Source: Bacteroidia bacterium (GTDB lineage: Bacteria > Bacteroidota > Bacteroidia > Chitinophagales > Saprospiraceae). Taken from it: DNA of 37,522 nucleotides. Under the pieces are notes generated by a model. It searched no databases, was not told the DNA's origin, and saw only the letters and a list, made by a program, of their open reading frames with translations. Position numbers and translations under genes: made by a program. Position 1 is the first letter of the stretch. Every line of letters starts with the position of its first letter. This document shows positions 33,716-37,522 of this stretch, in pieces. The stretch lies in the NCBI GenBank assembly GCA_030430845.1, contig JAUIKE010000076.1, positions 1 to 37,522 of the forward strand, in the 5' to 3' direction.

Positions 33716-34061
33716 TCTTTCTTATTAATTTTTTCTATATACAAAAGTAAAAAGATATTTTAAATAAAATTCCCGTCTGGGCGCAGCGATACTTATGCTT
33801 TGCTGCGTAAGGTCAGTTAATTAGTACCACAGTCCTTTACTTTCAAAGACAAGATATTTCTTAAAAAGCTGTTTTCCAACAGAAGCGCGAATCTCTAATT
33901 GATTCAAGTTGCGATTTAACTCACAATTGAATGAATTTTTCTATTAGCCTTGGTAAAGTAGTTTGCAGCGGCCGCTGCAAACTACTTTACCAAGGCTAAT
34001 GAAATTTATCTTGTGCGCATCACAACATCAAACCATTGTTTGCGGTCTTTGTTAAGAACGT
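33716..34061. other. 346-bp divergent intergenic region
   Basis: It separates the cyclase (minus) and CrtA-like (plus) genes. It holds the 58-bp palindrome at 33943-34000 and a weak plus-strand promoter-like pair: TTG at 34011-34013 and TTTG at 34039-34042, with the TA of the -7 element missing. A CGCAGC/GCTGCG hairpin occurs near 33784-33809. I see no other gene. Confidence 0.6.
33943..34000. repeat. Perfect 58-bp loopless palindrome
   Basis: Twenty-nine base pairs meet at GCGGCCGC, with no mismatch and no loop. It lies between two divergent genes, 61 nt before the CrtA-like start, so it does not terminate either of them. Its sequence is unrelated to the other palindromes of the window. Confidence 0.92.
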
Positions 34062-34775
34062 ATGATCAATGGACAAATTGTAAGTATTAGTTTTTTCAAA
34101 TTTGAAAAGACAAGCTCTAAATGGAGAGCTTTGCAGAGTATGGGCCGTTCTCCGGGTATCCTTTCTGAAGTAGAGGGCCTCTCTTTCGGGAAAATGCTGG
34201 GAAGCGGAAGTGGAAACGGTTTTAGTATCATTCCAAATTTCGGGGTATATGGGCTATTATGTGTTTGGAAAAACGAATCCTTTGCACAGCAATTTTTCCG
34301 GGACCATCCCTTTTTCTCCGACTTAAAAGAAAAAGCAACAGAGACCTGGACCACTTTTTTGCAAACGGCCATGGTGCACGGTCAGTGGGATGGTAGCTGC
34401 CCATTTCCAATTACTACTTCTTTTGATAAAAAAAGCCTGGTGGCTGTTCTAACTCGGGCAACCATTCGCAATAAGCGTCTGCTGCATTTTTGGAAACACG
34501 TACCGAAGGTCAGTCGTTCGATGGACGGGCACAAGGAGGGTCTGCTTTTTTCCGCAGGAGTGGGCGAACTGCCCCTGGTACAACAGGCGACCATCAGTTT
34601 TTGGGAAAACAGTGACTTTATGCAAGCTTATGCATACAACAGCGCCTTTCATAAGGAGGTTATTCAAAAAACCCGATCTTTGGGCTGGTATAAGGAAGAA
34701 CTGTTTGCTCGCTTTCATCCCTACAAAAGTGAGGGAAGTTGGGGAGGAAGCAATCCGCTTGAATTTAGAATATAA
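34062..34775 (+). CDS. CrtA-like (spheroidene monooxygenase family) protein
   Basis: A 237-residue protein. The C-terminal half carries the family pattern: LTRATIRNKRLLHFW, GLLFSAGVGELPLVQQATISFWE, then AYNSAFHKEVIQKTR and WYKEELFARFHPY. Spheroidene monooxygenase (CrtA) adds a keto group to acyclic carotenoids, but many Bacteroidota proteins of this family occur without a carotenoid pathway nearby, and none is seen here. It should therefore be read as a probable small-molecule or heme-linked oxygenase of unknown substrate. No signal peptide. The hydrolase gene follows after 6 nt, indicating co-transcription. Confidence 0.75.
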   Translation: MINGQIVSISFFKFEKTSSKWRALQSMGRSPGILSEVEGLSFGKMLGSGSGNGFSIIPNFGVYGLLCVWKNESFAQQFFRDHPFFSDLKEKATETWTTFLQTAMVHGQWDGSCPFPITTSFDKKSLVAVLTRATIRNKRLLHFWKHVPKVSRSMDGHKEGLLFSAGVGELPLVQQATISFWENSDFMQAYAYNSAFHKEVIQKTRSLGWYKEELFARFHPYKSEGSWGGSNPLEFRI

Positions 34776-34781
34776 AAAACA

Positions 34782-35546
34782 ATGGAATTAAACTTTAAAG
34801 TCCTCGGAGAGGGCGAACCACTTATTATTTTGCACGGCCTATTTGGCATGCTCGACAATTGGCAGACGCTGGGCCGTCAATTCGCGGAAGAATTCAAAGT
34901 ATACCTTGTCGATCAGCGCAATCACGGCAAATCTCCTCACGATCCGATTATGGATTATGCAAGTATGGCTGAGGACCTGTTCGATTTGATGCTGGATGAG
35001 GATATCTCCTCCGCGAACATCATGGGGCACTCCATGGGCGGTAAAACGGTGATGCAATTTGCGCACATGCATCCTGAAAAAGTTCATAAACTGATAGTGG
35101 TAGATATGGCTCCGAGGGCTTATGAAAGTGGGCATCGACCCATTTTTGAAGCTTTGTATCAGGTGGACTTAAATTTGGTGGAAAATCGGACGGATGCTGA
35201 AGAAATGCTGGCCCAGGGAATTAAGGATGAGGGCATCCGACTGTTTTTACTAAAAAACCTTAAAAGAAAAAAAGAAGGCGGCTACGAGTGGAAGATGAAT
35301 CTGGACGCCATTTTCCGTCATTATCCGGATATTCTTTCTCCCATTCAAAACGAAATCCCCTTCGCTAATCCTGCATTGTTTATCCGTGGAGCTCGATCCA
35401 ACTACATTCTGGATGCCGATTTTGATCTGATAAAGGAGCAGTTTACCGATGCTGAGATCGCCACTGTTGAAGATGCGGGGCACTGGGTTCATGCCGAGGC
35501 GCCTGAAGAATTGTTACAGTTGGTGCTGGATTTTCTTAAAAAGTAG
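34782..35546 (+). CDS. Alpha/beta hydrolase (YbfF-like esterase)
   Basis: A 254-residue alpha/beta hydrolase. The oxyanion loop is LHGLFGMLDNW, the nucleophile elbow is GHSMGG (S84), and the catalytic His is H234 in EDAGHWVHAE. The likely acid is in the ARSNYILDADFD segment near residue 208. The DQRNHGKSPHD motif and the length match the YbfF branch of small acyl esterases. No signal peptide, so cytoplasmic. It ends an operon with the CrtA-like gene, so it may process the product or substrate of that enzyme; this is inference only. Confidence 0.9.
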   Translation: MELNFKVLGEGEPLIILHGLFGMLDNWQTLGRQFAEEFKVYLVDQRNHGKSPHDPIMDYASMAEDLFDLMLDEDISSANIMGHSMGGKTVMQFAHMHPEKVHKLIVVDMAPRAYESGHRPIFEALYQVDLNLVENRTDAEEMLAQGIKDEGIRLFLLKNLKRKKEGGYEWKMNLDAIFRHYPDILSPIQNEIPFANPALFIRGARSNYILDADFDLIKEQFTDAEIATVEDAGHWVHAEAPEELLQLVLDFLKK

Positions 35547-35613
35547 GATCATGTGTTTTCAAAACGTTAATCCGCAGAAAATGTATCTGCCTTTTAATCT
35601 GAAAAGCTTAATC

Positions 35614-35645
35614 TTGTGTTAGATGAATAGTACTGGAAACCTTTG
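35614..35645 (+). promoter_or_regulatory. Promoter of the S41 protease gene
   Basis: TTG (35614-35616), 20 nt, then AAACCTTTG (35637-35645). Spacing and the AACCTTTG core match the nadA promoter. Predicted start near 35651, about 35 nt before the ATG at 35685. Confidence 0.55.
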
Positions 35646-35684
35646 ACTTTTAGGTCCGTACATGAAAAAATAAAATAAAAGATT

Positions 35685-37319
35685 ATGAGGCGTATTCTAA
35701 AAATAACAGGTATCGTTGCCGTTCTATTCCTCGGCATGGCCTTCACTTTTACCACCAACAATGGTCGGTACTTCGAGATCCTGAAAAACATCGAGATCTA
35801 TACCAACCTCTACAAAGAACTCAATACTTCCTATGTAGATGACATCGAACCCAGTCAGATGATGCGCACTGGGATTGATGCAATGGTCGAATCACTGGAT
35901 CCGTACACCAATTACATTTCCGAAAATGAGATTGAAAGTTACCGCCTCAATACCGAAGGACGGGACAATAGCTTCGGAGCCTTGACTAAAAAAATCGGGG
36001 ATTATGTAACCATCACTGAAGTATACAAAGACCAGCCGGCCGATAAAGCCGAATTAAAAGCCGGCGACCAGATCCTGGAGGTAGACGGAAAAGATGCCAA
36101 AGGCAAAAGCGCCGATGAAATGGCCGGTATTATGCGAGGCTCTCCCGGTAGCTTGATGACATTGACCATCAAGCGTCCTGGAACAAAGGATCCTTTCCGT
36201 GTCAGCGTGGAGCGTACCCGTGTAGATGTGCCGAACGTACCTTATCACGGCATGCTGACCGATGACATCGGTTACGTCAACTTGACCACCTTCACCAGAA
36301 ACGCAGGCCGGAATGTGGCCAACGCCTTGAAAGAACTGAGAACACAGAATCCTAACTTGAAAGGGGTAGTCTTTGACCTCAGAGGTAATGGCGGTGGATT
36401 GCTTTCCGAAGCAGTGAATGTGTCCAATGTGTTTATCCCGAGAGGAGAATTAGTGGCCGCTACCAAGGGCCGCGTGAAAGACTGGGACCGCTCCTACAAA
36501 ACGCAGAATAATCCCGTGGATGAAGAAATTCCGCTTGTAGTGGTGATCAATGATCGTTCGGCTTCCGCTTCCGAGATCGTTTGCGGTACCATGCAGGATT
36601 ATGACCGGGGCGTTTTGATCGGACAGCGCTCCTACGGAAAAGGTCTTGTACAAAATACAGTGGAGGTCGGATACAACTCTCGCCTCAAGCTGACCATCGC
36701 CAAATACTACATCCCCAGCGGTCGCTGTATCCAAAGCGTCGAATACGAAAACGGTGAGCCGGTAGACGTTCCGGACGATCAAAGAACCCCCTTCAAGACG
36801 CGTAACGGCAGAACCGTCTTGGATGGCGGAGGGGTTAAACCGGATATCATTATTCCAAAGGTAACCGATAACAAGCTGGCTAAGGCCCTGATCGATCAGG
36901 ACTTTATTTTCCGTTATGCTACTCAGTGGGTCTTGAAGCACAAGTCGATCCCTTCTGTGGAAGATTTCAAATTCGTTGACTTTGATGACTTCCTTAATTT
37001 CGTCAAATCAGAAGGCTTCGAATACGTCTCCGAAACCGAAAAAGCCATTGATAAGCTGGAAACGACGGCTAAAAAAGACGGCTACACTTTCGAAGATCCT
37101 ATTTCTAAACTGAGAAGTACCCTGGCCCAAACTAAGATCGACGACCTGCGCCAATTCAAAGTAGAACTGACCAAAATGATCGAGAAAGAAATTGCCGGTC
37201 GCTATTATTATCAGGAAGGCTCCATCAAAATGGGCTTGCGGAATGATAATGAGATCCAGGAAGCAATCGTGTTGTTGAATGACAAGGCGAAGTATAACAA
37301 GATCCTTAGCGGGAATTAA
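35685..37319 (+). CDS. S41 family C-terminal processing protease with PDZ domain
   Basis: A 544-residue protease with an N-terminal membrane or signal segment (ILKITGIVAVLFLGMAFTF), so acting in the periplasm. A PDZ domain (about 85-175) contains KAELKAGDQILEVDGKDAKG. The S41 catalytic domain has VVFDLRGNGGG, the serine in SASASE (S294) and the lysine in SYGKGLVQ (K319); the 25-residue distance equals that of the Ser/Lys dyad in E. coli Prc. The C-terminal ~170 residues (KVTDNKLAKALI onward) are a helical extension usual in Bacteroidota. Substrate unknown. It has its own promoter and ends 10 nt before the hairpin at 37330. Confidence 0.94.
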   Translation: MRRILKITGIVAVLFLGMAFTFTTNNGRYFEILKNIEIYTNLYKELNTSYVDDIEPSQMMRTGIDAMVESLDPYTNYISENEIESYRLNTEGRDNSFGALTKKIGDYVTITEVYKDQPADKAELKAGDQILEVDGKDAKGKSADEMAGIMRGSPGSLMTLTIKRPGTKDPFRVSVERTRVDVPNVPYHGMLTDDIGYVNLTTFTRNAGRNVANALKELRTQNPNLKGVVFDLRGNGGGLLSEAVNVSNVFIPRGELVAATKGRVKDWDRSYKTQNNPVDEEIPLVVVINDRSASASEIVCGTMQDYDRGVLIGQRSYGKGLVQNTVEVGYNSRLKLTIAKYYIPSGRCIQSVEYENGEPVDVPDDQRTPFKTRNGRTVLDGGGVKPDIIIPKVTDNKLAKALIDQDFIFRYATQWVLKHKSIPSVEDFKFVDFDDFLNFVKSEGFEYVSETEKAIDKLETTAKKDGYTFEDPISKLRSTLAQTKIDDLRQFKVELTKMIEKEIAGRYYYQEGSIKMGLRNDNEIQEAIVLLNDKAKYNKILSGN

Positions 37320-37329
37320 TATTTTTATA

Positions 37330-37371
37330 GAAGCTGCTCAAAAAAAACAAAGTTTTTTTTTGAGCAGCTTC
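37330..37371. repeat. Hairpin related to hairpin 1 of the two-hairpin elements
   Basis: A stem of 19 bp with one bulged T, closed by C-G around AAA, so the loop AACAAAGTT equals that of copies 1 and 2. The base of the stem (GAAGCTGCTC/GAGCAGCTTC) is different. No CGAAGGA hairpin follows; a REP-like array begins instead. It lies 10 nt after the plus-strand S41 gene, so its orientation to the upstream gene is opposite to the other copies. Confidence 0.75.
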
Positions 37372-37460
37372 CACTCCGTTGGTGGCGGTTTCCTAACCGT
37401 TCGTGGCCCGTACGGGCCAAACGCAAAATACCGCCAGTTTCCTAACTGGCGAATACAACG
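37371..37460. repeat. REP-like cluster of small palindromes
   Basis: Four adjacent symmetric units: CCAC/GTGG (37371-37385), CGGTT/AACCG around TCCT (37386-37399), the 16-bp palindrome TGGCCCGTACGGGCCA (37404-37419) and CGCCAGTT/AACTGGCG around TCCT (37432-37451). The core GTTTCCTAAC is shared by units two and four while the flanking pairs differ. GGCGG (37384-37388) can also pair with CCGCC (37431-37435), closing the group into a cruciform. No gene is seen from here to the right edge. Confidence 0.7.
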
Positions 37461-37522
37461 TACGTAGCAAAAACCATTAATGTTTGAGCTCACTCCAAAA
37501 AAATAATAAGGTACTTCTTCCT

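Noticed and set aside
33999..34055. 18-codon reading frame starting at the edge of the palindrome, ending 6 nt before the CrtA-like gene
   Set aside because: No regulatory peptide pattern and no promoter placed correctly; the ATG may arise by chance.
1..37522. CRISPR arrays, tRNA genes, insertion sequences, prophage
   Set aside because: No regularly spaced repeats, tRNA-type folds or transposase/integrase genes were seen on reading through.

Overview
The window looks like chromosomal DNA of a free-living Bacteroidota, most likely a Saprospiria-type (Lewinella/Haliscomenobacter-like) bacterium. This is inferred from type IX secretion parts (PorE-like protein, PorP/SprF, a giant protein with a type B C-terminal sorting domain), the lack of Shine-Dalgarno sequences, promoters of the Bacteroidota form TTG-N19-20-TAnnTTTG, and an atpD-atpC pair standing apart from the other ATP synthase genes. 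There are 24 protein genes. I see no tRNA, rRNA, CRISPR array, insertion sequence or prophage.

Layout. 1-5080 (minus strand): a PorE-like TPR/propeller/OmpA protein, a TPR protein and a radical SAM/SPASM protein. 5081-15541 (minus): a surface-adhesin locus made of a 2384-residue secreted Ig/HYR-repeat protein, a PorP/SprF outer-membrane protein and an OmpA-family propeller protein. 15915-17734 (minus): gltX and a small acidic protein. 18264-20836 (plus): a NodB-type deacetylase, a DUF1232 membrane protein and aminopeptidase P. 20891-22884 (minus): atpD and atpC. 23210-29025 (plus): a four-gene operon of a GT2 glycosyltransferase, a DUF5691 protein, a MoxR-type AAA ATPase and a DUF5682 protein. 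29207-37319: scpA, an RsmI-like methyltransferase, nadA, a TPR/coiled-coil adenylate cyclase, a CrtA-like protein, an alpha/beta hydrolase and an S41 protease.

The most unusual signal is between the genes. Three copies of a two-hairpin element (1-113, 4951-5063, 21256-21363) keep the same arm length, loop and spacer while the stem sequence of the third copy is completely different; each lies just downstream of a minus-strand gene. A related single hairpin follows the last gene. Separately there are long, almost perfect palindromes (up to 63 bp) of unrelated sequence, several overlapping a start or stop codon. One (30063-30114) carries a TAAATTTG promoter element mirrored on both strands and is probably the scpA promoter.

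The best candidate for a poorly described protein system is the GT2-DUF5691-MoxR-DUF5682 operon. Its genes are spaced by 9, -4 and 6 nt, it appears to be transcribed from a promoter that would give a leaderless mRNA, and it has no VWA-domain gene, the usual partner of MoxR ATPases, beside it.
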